From Pseudomonadota bacterium (GTDB lineage Bacteria > Pseudomonadota > Gammaproteobacteria > Xanthomonadales > Xanthomonadaceae): a DNA stretch of 30,169 nt. Positions 7,903 through 14,037 of the stretch are shown in pieces. Under the pieces are notes generated by a model. It was not told the DNA's origin and did no database searches. It worked only from the letters and a program-made list of their open reading frames with translations. How positions within the stretch are numbered: position 1 is the stretch's first letter; each line of letters begins with the position of its first letter. Where the stretch lies: positions 1 through 30,169 of the forward strand of contig JAEXAG010000032.1 in NCBI GenBank assembly GCA_023394655.1, read 5' to 3'. The translations under genes were made by a program, and so were the position numbers.

Positions 7903-8849
7903 GCCAGCAGCCGGCCCTGAAATGCGGGCGTCATCCGCTCGCGGTAATCGCGCGCTGCGTTGTCGATGAAACGGGCGGCAATGCCGCGCGCGCAAGCCAG
8001 CTCGAAACCGGCCTCGCAACCGAGCACCCCGAGTGCGGTAGCCCAGCCATCGGCCTGCATTGCGCTTTGCATCAGTACGGTGACGGCGGTTGGTGCGTCG
8101 GCCAGCGGGCGCCCAGTGCGCGGATCAAGGGTGTGGCTTTCGCGTCGGGCATTGTGTTCGCGGTGATGCCAGCGGTCGCCGGAGGTTGCCACCGCCAAGT
8201 CATCGAGTTCCACGATGCGTGCAGGCTGTGCGTCGTCTTCATCGCCCTGCCAGCCTTCGACGATCACTCGCCACGCGTCGCCATCCGGCTTGCGGCCGTA
8301 GCCCTGCAGTTCGCCCCCCACTTCCACCAGCGCGGCGCCGATCCCGGAATGACGCAGGCTGGCGGTGACCGCATCGACCGCATGGCCTTTGGCGATCCCG
8401 CACAGATCCAGTTGCAGGCCGCCGGGTTGCACGATGTGGACATCATCCTGCCACTGCAGGCGATGCCAGCCACTGGCGGCGCGCAGGCGGTCGAGTTCGT
8501 CAACCATTGCCGTGTCGAGAGTGCGCGAGGGGCCGAATCCCCAGCCATCGACCAGGGCGCCAAGGGTGGGATCGAAGGCGCCATCACTGGCTTCGGCGAT
8601 TTGCTGTGCTGCCCGCAGCACGCGGCAGAAACCCTCGGGCAGGCGATGCGCGCTGCCTGCGGACGCGCGATTGAACCGGCTGATGGAGGAATCGGCCTGC
8701 CAGTTGCTCATTTCCGCCACTACGGTATCCAGTTCGCGTTGTACGACAAAGTGCAGACGCCGAAGATCGGCGCCTGCGGCCGCAACGACGAGTACCGACC
8801 ATGTGGTGCCCATGGTGGTACCGCCGAGTCGGTGGATGGTCGAGCTCAT
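7899..8849 (-). CDS. apbE: FAD:protein FMN transferase, ApbE family
   Basis: ApbE enzymes use FAD and Mg2+ to attach FMN covalently to a Thr/Ser of target proteins. The 316-residue product has the family marks GTTMGTTWSV (10-19), ASDGAFDPTLGALVDGWGFG, LDLCGIAKGHAVD (148-159), VEVGGELQGYG, SGDRW, HTLDPRTGRPL (from His239) and MQADGWATAL (Asp267, Thr271). Unlike the usual exported lipoprotein form it starts directly with MSSTIHRLGGTTMG, with no signal peptide or lipobox, and the frame upstream runs into the DUF4198 gene without an obvious signal. It could therefore act in the cytoplasm, which conflicts with a periplasmic target. It starts 17 bases after the DUF4198 stop and overlaps the reductase gene by four bases. 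Probable target: the DUF2271 protein of the same operon (inference). Confidence 0.93.
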   Translation of the reverse strand: MSSTIHRLGGTTMGTTWSVLVVAAAGADLRRLHFVVQRELDTVVAEMSNWQADSSISRFNRASAGSAHRLPEGFCRVLRAAQQIAEASDGAFDPTLGALVDGWGFGPSRTLDTAMVDELDRLRAASGWHRLQWQDDVHIVQPGGLQLDLCGIAKGHAVDAVTASLRHSGIGAALVEVGGELQGYGRKPDGDAWRVIVEGWQGDEDDAQPARIVELDDLAVATSGDRWHHREHNARRESHTLDPRTGRPLADAPTAVTVLMQSAMQADGWATALGVLGCEAGFELACARGIAARFIDNAARDYRERMTPAFQGRLLA

Positions 8850-8866
8850 TTGCCGGGCTCGCGTTG

Positions 8867-9676
8867 TTATTCCGGCAATACTTCCAGCGTTGCCACGTAC
8901 ATCAATCGGCGCTGTTTGGCCTGTGGCAGCGACGTCTTGTTGTCGTGGCTGCCGGCCTCCAGCCAGTACATGCCGGCACTGGGCCAGGTGACTTTGAACT
9001 CGCCCTTGGCATCGCTGCTCAGCTTGATTTCATCCTGTGCATCGCGATAGCGGGTGCCGCCACGCACGATCTCGATCTCGATGCCGGCTGCCGGCTGGCC
9101 GTCGACCAGCAGGCGGAAGCTGGCCTGTTCGCCCGCAAACAGATCATTGGGGTGGGTGATCGGCTGCATTTCCAGCCCCTTGCCGCTGATCTTCAGTGCC
9201 GTGTCATTCGGTGCGCCATTGGTGACGAAGGTTTCGACACGGATGGCGCCCTGACTGACTTGCAAATCCTGCGCGTTGGCCGGCACTTCCTTGCTGAAGT
9301 TGGCGACGGTGCCACGCCAGCGCTTGTTTTCGCCGTTTTCTTTCCAACTGGCAGTCAGGCTTTCATTGACGTTGGCGATGCGCCAGGTGCCGGTCTGGTT
9401 CAATTCGATATCGAACACGCTGCGGTATTTGCCGGTTGCCAGATTCTGCGCGGCAACGCTGTCGCCATTCGGTGCAGTGATCTGCAGCCCTTCCAGCCGC
9501 AACGGGACATGGTTGAAATAGAACAGATCGTTGGAAACGGCAGCATCGACGGTAATCCACGGCGCATTGCCGGAGATCACGGTTTGCGAAGGCAGCAGCC
9601 AGGCCTTGTGTGCCTGTGCCGAGATCGGCAGCGCCAATGCCAGAACCAGTGCGGTGGTTTTGATCGATGTTTTCAT
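8867..9676 (-). CDS. DUF4198 domain exported protein
   Basis: A 269-residue protein with a clear signal peptide (MKTSIKTTALVLALALPISAQA, cut after residue 22), so the mature chain should begin with His23 (HKAWLLPS). DUF4198 proteins are periplasmic, mostly beta-sheet, and several are linked to nickel, cobalt or iron uptake. The C-terminal half looks like an Ig-like carbohydrate- or ligand-binding fold: FAGEQASFRLLVDGQPAAGIEIEIV, then a segment ending WPSAGMYWLEAG. A new N-terminal His is a common way to bind a metal ion, so a metal role is plausible but unproven. The start is supported by AAGGA seven bases before the ATG. It lies 17 bases from both neighbours in a six-gene operon. Confidence 0.88.
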   Translation of the reverse strand: MKTSIKTTALVLALALPISAQAHKAWLLPSQTVISGNAPWITVDAAVSNDLFYFNHVPLRLEGLQITAPNGDSVAAQNLATGKYRSVFDIELNQTGTWRIANVNESLTASWKENGENKRWRGTVANFSKEVPANAQDLQVSQGAIRVETFVTNGAPNDTALKISGKGLEMQPITHPNDLFAGEQASFRLLVDGQPAAGIEIEIVRGGTRYRDAQDEIKLSSDAKGEFKVTWPSAGMYWLEAGSHDNKTSLPQAKQRRLMYVATLEVLPE

Positions 9677-9693
9677 GAAGGGTTCCTTGGTGT

Positions 9694-10203
9694 TCAACGG
9701 GTGCTGGTCAGACGGATGCGGCCAAGCTCGCTCTTGCCCTGTGCGCTGCCGGTACTGGCGCCGCGCCATTTGAACGGGATGCGCAGAAGTTCGCGCCCGC
9801 CGACTTCGCGTGCGGCTTCGACCACCAGGGTGTAATCGCCGGCCGGCAGGGTTTTCAGTTCCGGGTGCTGGTCGTCGAACACCAGCGCATGGTTGCCGGC
9901 CGGACGGGTCGGCCCGGTCACGCCATCCACCGGCATTTTCAGATCGCGGCCACTGCGCCGCCACCACTGGCGCAGGTCGGGCAGCCACTTGGTGCCATGG
10001 CCTTCGCTGTTGGCCTTCTGCGCATACCAAACGGCGAGATTGGCCTTCGCGCTCATGTCGCTGCCTTCAACCCAGATCGCCACGTACGGGCGGTGGTATT
10101 CGGCGACATTGAGTCTGGGGATTTCGACATCGAGCTTGAGCTCGGCAGCTTGCAGCGGCAGTGCAATCAAGCCGCACAGGGCGATGGTGACTGGGATGCG
10201 CAT
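9694..10203 (-). CDS. DUF2271 exported protein with a flavinylation-like motif
   Basis: A 169-residue protein with signal peptide MRIPVTIALCGLIALPLQAA and a mature part of the DUF2271 family (RPYVAIWVEGSD, WYAQ, GTKWLPDLRQWWR, AGDYTLVVEAAREVGGRELLRIPF). Residues 93-99 read D-G-V-T-G-P-T. The consensus for ApbE-dependent FMN attachment is D-x-x-(S/T)-G-A-T with the last Thr modified, so Thr99 is a candidate site; here Pro replaces Ala. The apbE gene two places downstream makes this more credible. If flavinylated, the protein would be a periplasmic one-electron carrier between the PepSY membrane protein and ferric iron. What is seen: family and motif. What is inferred: FMN binding and redox role. 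The ATG at 10203 was chosen over an upstream in-frame ATG because it gives a clean signal peptide. Confidence 0.88.
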   Translation of the reverse strand: MRIPVTIALCGLIALPLQAAELKLDVEIPRLNVAEYHRPYVAIWVEGSDMSAKANLAVWYAQKANSEGHGTKWLPDLRQWWRRSGRDLKMPVDGVTGPTRPAGNHALVFDDQHPELKTLPAGDYTLVVEAAREVGGRELLRIPFKWRGASTGSAQGKSELGRIRLTSTR

Positions 10204-10220
10204 GGCAGGTTCTCTGTGGA

Positions 10221-10859
10221 TCAATGGATGAATACGAAGGCGATCAGCAGCGGGATCAACACACCCAGCCCGACCCAAGGCCAGGTCGAGCGCCGTTGTC
10301 GCGCATGCATCTGCAACAGGAACAGACCGCTGGCGGTGAACACGATGCTGGCGATGGCAAACAGATCGATGAACCAGCGCCAGGCTGCGCCGGTGTGGCG
10401 GCCCTTGTGCAGATCATTGAAATAGGAAATCCAACCGCGGTCGCTACGTTCGTATTCGACTGCACCGGTTGCACGATCAATGCTGATCCAGCCATCACCG
10501 CCGGGACGCGGCAGGGCGAGATAAATCTCATCGGCTGACCACTCGGCGGCCTGGCGCCCGACATGCAGTGGCAGCGCGTGGTTCAACCATTCAATCGCGG
10601 TCATTGACAGCGGTGCCTGGCCTTCCGCGCGATCACCCAACGATTTCAGCACCGATGCCGGCATCGTGTCGCTGCCGCTCTGCACCTGTGGCGTGGCCTC
10701 GATGCTGGCGGCGTGATTGAGGGTGACGCCGGTCAGCGAGAACAGCAGCATCGCCACCAGACACACGGCTGCGCTGATCCAGTGCCATTGATGCAGCTGC
10801 CGCAGCCAGAAGCCGCGGCGCTGTTGGCGCAGGGTGGCCAATGCGGTTGCGTCATTCAT
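10221..10859 (-). CDS. PepSY-associated TM protein
   Basis: A 212-residue inner-membrane protein with helices at about 28-48, 162-182 and 193-211. Between the first two lies a periplasmic PepSY-like part with WISIDRATGAVEYERSDRGW (the DPxTGxV-like element) followed by the family signature YFNDLHKGRHTG. Histidines flank the helices (His23, His26, His49, His151, His155, His185), so heme binding across the membrane is possible, as in larger PepSY iron-reductases. This short form lacks a fused reductase domain; the separate diflavin protein at the operon end could supply it. It starts 33 bases after the TonB receptor stop and ends 17 bases before the DUF2271 start. Heme content and electron transfer are inferred. 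Confidence 0.88.
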   Translation of the reverse strand: MNDATALATLRQQRRGFWLRQLHQWHWISAAVCLVAMLLFSLTGVTLNHAASIEATPQVQSGSDTMPASVLKSLGDRAEGQAPLSMTAIEWLNHALPLHVGRQAAEWSADEIYLALPRPGGDGWISIDRATGAVEYERSDRGWISYFNDLHKGRHTGAAWRWFIDLFAIASIVFTASGLFLLQMHARQRRSTWPWVGLGVLIPLLIAFVFIH

Positions 10860-10892
10860 CGGTGTGGGGTGGCGGCCATGTCGTGACGATGC

Positions 10893-13322
10893 TCAGAATC
10901 GCGCATTGAACGAAACCCAGAAACTGCGACGTGATGCCTTGACCGCGTAATCATCGCGGCAATCGAAACCATCCTGGCCGGCATTCAAGGTGCAGATCTG
11001 CGAAATGTAATTGCGATCAAGCAAATTGTTGATGCGGGCATTGATGGTCAGCCACTGCGTGGCCTGCCAGCTGCCACCCAGGTTGAGCAGAGCGTGATCC
11101 TTGTAGAAGCTGTGCTCGCCGAGCGTGTTCATGCCGTAGTAACGGTTGTAACGGCCTTCGCCGCTCAGGGTGAAGTCGAGCGTTTGGCTGGCCTTCCAGT
11201 TCAACGATGCGTTGACCATGTGCTCGGCCGGATTGCCGGAGATCGGCTGGCCACGCCCCTCGCCGCTGGTTTGTTCCGACTGCGTCCAGGTGTAGTTGCC
11301 ACGCAACTGCCAGGCAGGCGCGAAGTCCCAGTGGCCGGCCAGTTCGACGCCACGGGTCCTGGCGGTATCGATATTGATGGTCTGGGAGAACGTCGAGTAT
11401 CCCAGCGCGGCCCAGCCGGTGCCGATGTCGACGCAATATGCGCTGCCCGGTGCGGCGACTTCGCAATTGGGGAAGACGCCGCCCCCGGCGATCTTGTTCT
11501 CGAAGCGGTTGAGGAAGGCGGTGACATCGAAGCCGATGTTGTCGTGCTCGTAATACGCGGCCAACTCGAAATTGCGGCTGGTTTCCGGCTTCAGGCCGGG
11601 CGTCCCGACCAATGGCAACACGCCCTGCGAGCCAAAACCGATGATGCCGTTGAAAAGCTGGTCCGGGCGTGGCGCCTTGTAGCCGGTGCTGATGCCGCCC
11701 TTGATCGTCCAATCACTGTTGGCATTCCAGACCAGATAGCCGCGCGGGCTGAACTGGCTGCCGAACACGTTGTGGCGGTCGTAACGCAGGCCGAGAGTGG
11801 TGGTCAATGCATCATTGATCTGCCAGTTGTCCTCGGCAAACAAGGCCCATTGCCGATGCGTCTGGGTGACGCCGGCTTCATGCTCGGCGCTATCCATGCC
11901 GAACACGCCATCCTCCATGTCGGTGTCATTGATCTGCCCGCCCAGCGTCAGCTTGTGATCGCCGAGCAGCATTTCGAAGTTGCTGTCGAGAATCCAGCCA
12001 CGCAATTCCAGTGTGCGCAACGGGCGCGGCAGGAAGGCATTGAGTCGGGCCAGCTCATCGGCAGTGAGTTTGCTCGACTCGATGCCGGAAGCCCCCATCC
12101 CGTTGTTGCAGTAGGCCGCTTGACCACGTCGGCGGCAGACATCGTTCCACAGCGCTTGCAAGTCGGCGCGCTCGGCGATGGTCAATGGCAACGAACGCCC
12201 CAGATTGCGGCTGCCGATCCGCATCAGACTGGTCTGGCTGCGGCCGAGTGACCACTCGCCGATGTGGGTCAGCGAGGCCTGCTCGCGCTCATAGCGCTGG
12301 TAGGGCGTATAGCCGACCCGTGGCTGCACCACGCGACGGCTGATGGTGCCGCTGCCATTCGGATTCGGGATTGTCACATTGCCGCTGCGCCACAGGGTCT
12401 CGATGCCGTCCAGGGTGCCAGTCTGGCCAAGGTGATTGTCGTATTTCTGCCGCGACAGGTCGTAATCGAACAACAGGCGATGGGCATCGCTCTGTTTCCA
12501 ATCGAAGCGGAATCCGGCGTTCCAGTTCGTGCTCTCCACCTTCTTGCCACCGCCGCCAAAGCCGAGCGAGCGGTTCCATTCGCTGCCATCGGGCAGAATC
12601 AACGGCGCCCATTCCGGGTTGGAAGCCTGTTCGTGGCGATGGCTGCCACGGAAAGCAAAGCCGAGCCGGTCATTGACCAGCGGACCATTGAGATAGACAT
12701 CGCTGCTGCGCGCATCGCCGAACTGATTGTCCTGCTGCAAGGTGAAGCCCTGGCGAAGCGAGCCGTGCCACCTTTCGCCAACTGGACGGGTGATGATGTT
12801 GATCACGCCGCCCATCGCATCCGACCCGTACAGGGTGGACATCGGCCCGCGCACCACTTCGATGCGATCGATCGCATCCAGCGGCGGCAGAAAGGCGAAT
12901 TCGCCGCCGCCGAAGTTGTTGGGATAGATCGAGCCGACATTGCTCTGCCGGCGGCCATCGATCAGCACCAGAGTGTACTCCGACGGCAATCCGCGCATGC
13001 TGATCGTTGCCATGCCGTTCTTGTCGGTGCTCTCCATGCCGACATCAATGCCCTCGATATCGCGCAGCGCATCGATCAGCGTCGCGTAAGGGCGTTTTTC
13101 CAGCTCTTCGCGTGCAACCACGCTGATACTGGCCGGCGCTTCGATCAGCTTCTGTTGGAAGCCGGTGGCAGTGACCACGACGCGGTCGAGACGCTGCGGG
13201 TCGGGATCGGCATCCGTCGCCGAATCGGGGCTTGTACCGTTCCAGGCAAAGGCAGGGGTGGAGAATGCGAGCAGCAGCGCGGCGATCAGCGCATTGCGCG
13301 CCGGGGAATTGATCTGGGGCAT
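10893..13322 (-). CDS. TonB-dependent receptor, FepA/IrgA-like, probable ferric siderophore uptake
   Basis: An 809-residue outer-membrane receptor. It has a signal peptide (1-26, ending STPAFA), a TonB box at 45-52 (LDRVVVTA), and a plug domain with EAPASISVVAREEL, ISMRGLPSEYTLVLIDGRRQ, NNFGGGEFAFLPPLDAIDR and EVVRGPMSTLYGSDAMGGVINI. A beta-barrel of about 650 residues follows and ends in Phe (SFWVSFNARF), the usual barrel end signal. The plug sequence resembles receptors for catecholate siderophores. The ATG at 13322 was chosen because a promoter with a Fur-like box covers the region of the in-frame ATGs at 13394 and 13400, and because it gives a proper signal peptide; no strong ribosome site is seen. 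It is the first of six genes. GC content is visibly lower than in neighbouring housekeeping genes. Confidence 0.93.
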   Translation of the reverse strand: MPQINSPARNALIAALLLAFSTPAFAWNGTSPDSATDADPDPQRLDRVVVTATGFQQKLIEAPASISVVAREELEKRPYATLIDALRDIEGIDVGMESTDKNGMATISMRGLPSEYTLVLIDGRRQSNVGSIYPNNFGGGEFAFLPPLDAIDRIEVVRGPMSTLYGSDAMGGVINIITRPVGERWHGSLRQGFTLQQDNQFGDARSSDVYLNGPLVNDRLGFAFRGSHRHEQASNPEWAPLILPDGSEWNRSLGFGGGGKKVESTNWNAGFRFDWKQSDAHRLLFDYDLSRQKYDNHLGQTGTLDGIETLWRSGNVTIPNPNGSGTISRRVVQPRVGYTPYQRYEREQASLTHIGEWSLGRSQTSLMRIGSRNLGRSLPLTIAERADLQALWNDVCRRRGQAAYCNNGMGASGIESSKLTADELARLNAFLPRPLRTLELRGWILDSNFEMLLGDHKLTLGGQINDTDMEDGVFGMDSAEHEAGVTQTHRQWALFAEDNWQINDALTTTLGLRYDRHNVFGSQFSPRGYLVWNANSDWTIKGGISTGYKAPRPDQLFNGIIGFGSQGVLPLVGTPGLKPETSRNFELAAYYEHDNIGFDVTAFLNRFENKIAGGGVFPNCEVAAPGSAYCVDIGTGWAALGYSTFSQTINIDTARTRGVELAGHWDFAPAWQLRGNYTWTQSEQTSGEGRGQPISGNPAEHMVNASLNWKASQTLDFTLSGEGRYNRYYGMNTLGEHSFYKDHALLNLGGSWQATQWLTINARINNLLDRNYISQICTLNAGQDGFDCRDDYAVKASRRSFWVSFNARF

Positions 13323-13377
13323 GAGTTGATTGGCTCGTGAGACGGGCGAGTGGGTGGCCTGGGGCACCACAGCAGGA

Positions 13378-13406
13378 AGTGTAATGGGAGGCATTCTCAT
13401 TCGCAA
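13378..13406 (-). promoter_or_regulatory. Sigma-70 promoter of the iron/flavin operon
   Basis: Read on the minus strand, TTGCGA (-35, 13406-13401), exactly 17 bases, then TACACT (-10, 13383-13378). A start about seven bases on gives a leader of roughly 50 bases to the ATG at 13322. This site also argues against starting the receptor at 13394 or 13400. Confidence 0.7.
13386..13404 (-). promoter_or_regulatory. Fur-box-like operator within the promoter spacer
   Basis: The minus strand reads GCGAATGAGAATGCCTCCC. Compared with the 19-bp Fur consensus it matches at 11 positions, with the left half (AATGAGAAT) nearly perfect and the right half poor. Its place between -35 and -10 is where a repressor would block polymerase. 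Iron control is expected for a siderophore receptor, but binding is inferred. Confidence 0.55.
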
Positions 13407-13534
13407 CGGGTTCACCGGGCGGCGATTGGCCTGATGCGAGACCCTCGGGCCGCATCCGTGACGTCCTCCCGATGATTCGGACCAGCCAGAACTAGAGGAT
13501 TCGGGGACACGCAGGCCCAAGGAGGCCCGTCGCC

Positions 13535-13648
13535 ATGAAGAAGTCGAAGTTCACCGAAGAGCAGATCGCGTTCGCCTTGAAGCAGGCCGAGTCCGGCGTG
13601 CCGGTCAAGGACATCGGCCGGCAGGCCGGCATCAGCGCTCAAGCGTAA
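13535..13648 (+). pseudogene. IS3-family transposase OrfA, truncated to 37 codons
   Basis: The product MKKSKFTEEQIAFALKQAES followed by GVPVKDIGRQAGISAQA matches the first helix-turn-helix part of IS407-group OrfA, which binds the element ends. It stops at TAA (13646-13648) where intact OrfA continues for about 50 more residues. A strong AAGGAGG lies nine bases before the ATG, so the fragment may still be translated, but it lacks the leucine zipper needed for transposase assembly. Confidence 0.8.
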
Positions 13649-13979
13649 CCACGGCTTGCCGCAGGTCCTGCGCACCAACAACGGCCCGGAGTTCCTGGGC
13701 GAGGCCTTCGTGCAGTGGGCCAAGCTCAACGGCATGGCCATCCGCTACATCCAGCCCGGCAAGCCCAACCAGAACGCCTACATCGAACGCTTCAACCGGA
13801 CCTTCCGCGAGGAGGTCCTGGACCAGCACCTGTTCGCCCGCCTCGACGACGTACGCGAGGCGGCGTACTGGTGGATGCTCGAGTACAACGAGGAGCGTCC
13901 CCATGACTCGCTCGGCGACATGACGCCGGTCGAGTACCGTCAAGCCGCCGAAGGGTCTACTTTTGAAATGTCTGCTTGA
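13641..13979 (+). pseudogene. IS3-family transposase OrfB, C-terminal fragment
   Basis: About 110 codons of the integrase-like catalytic domain: LRTNNGPEFLGEAFVQWAK, then IRYIQPGKPNQNAYIERFNR, then EVLDQHLFARLDDVREA and WMLEYNEERPHDSLGDMTP. The third acidic residue of the DDE triad (Glu of YIERFNR) is present. The first Asp is lost with the deleted part. The second Asp, normally in TDNGPEF, is Asn here (TNNGPEF). It is therefore inactive twice over. The frame is open upstream to about the junction with orfA near 13640, and no good start codon belongs to it; a TTG at 13656 is the first candidate. Confidence 0.85.
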
Positions 13980-14037
13980 CGGGGAAGCTTACTGAAGGAC
14001 GCCCGGAAACAGCCCCCCCCGCTGCCACGCCCTGATG

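Larger units (their letters stand above)
13480..13995 (+). mobile_element. Remnant of an IS3-family insertion sequence, internally deleted
   Basis: The segment begins with the front of orfA and continues directly into the back of orfB in another frame. A complete IS of this family is about 1.2 kb, so roughly 600-700 bases are missing from the middle. I found no matching pair of terminal inverted repeats, so the outer limits given are approximate. The right end probably lies near GGGGAAGCTTAC (13981-13992). It cannot move by itself. It sits between the iron/flavin operon and the S9 peptidase gene. Confidence 0.8.

Noticed and set aside
10430..10480. D-R-A-T-G-A-V in the PepSY protein as a flavinylation site
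   Set aside because: It is the ordinary PepSY element DPxTGxV and lacks the final Thr that would carry FMN.
13323..13520. Longer receptor start (up to codon 875)
   Set aside because: The extra residues cover a good promoter and part of the IS region and do not form a signal peptide.
6255..13992. Possible flanking direct repeat around the iron operon (GGGGAAGGCT versus GGGGAAGCTT)
   Set aside because: Only seven bases match before they diverge; this is within chance for a GC-rich sequence.
14010..14020. Run of eight C near the end of the S9 peptidase gene as a phase-variable tract
   Set aside because: It lies outside the coding frame, downstream of the stop, so slippage would not switch the gene.
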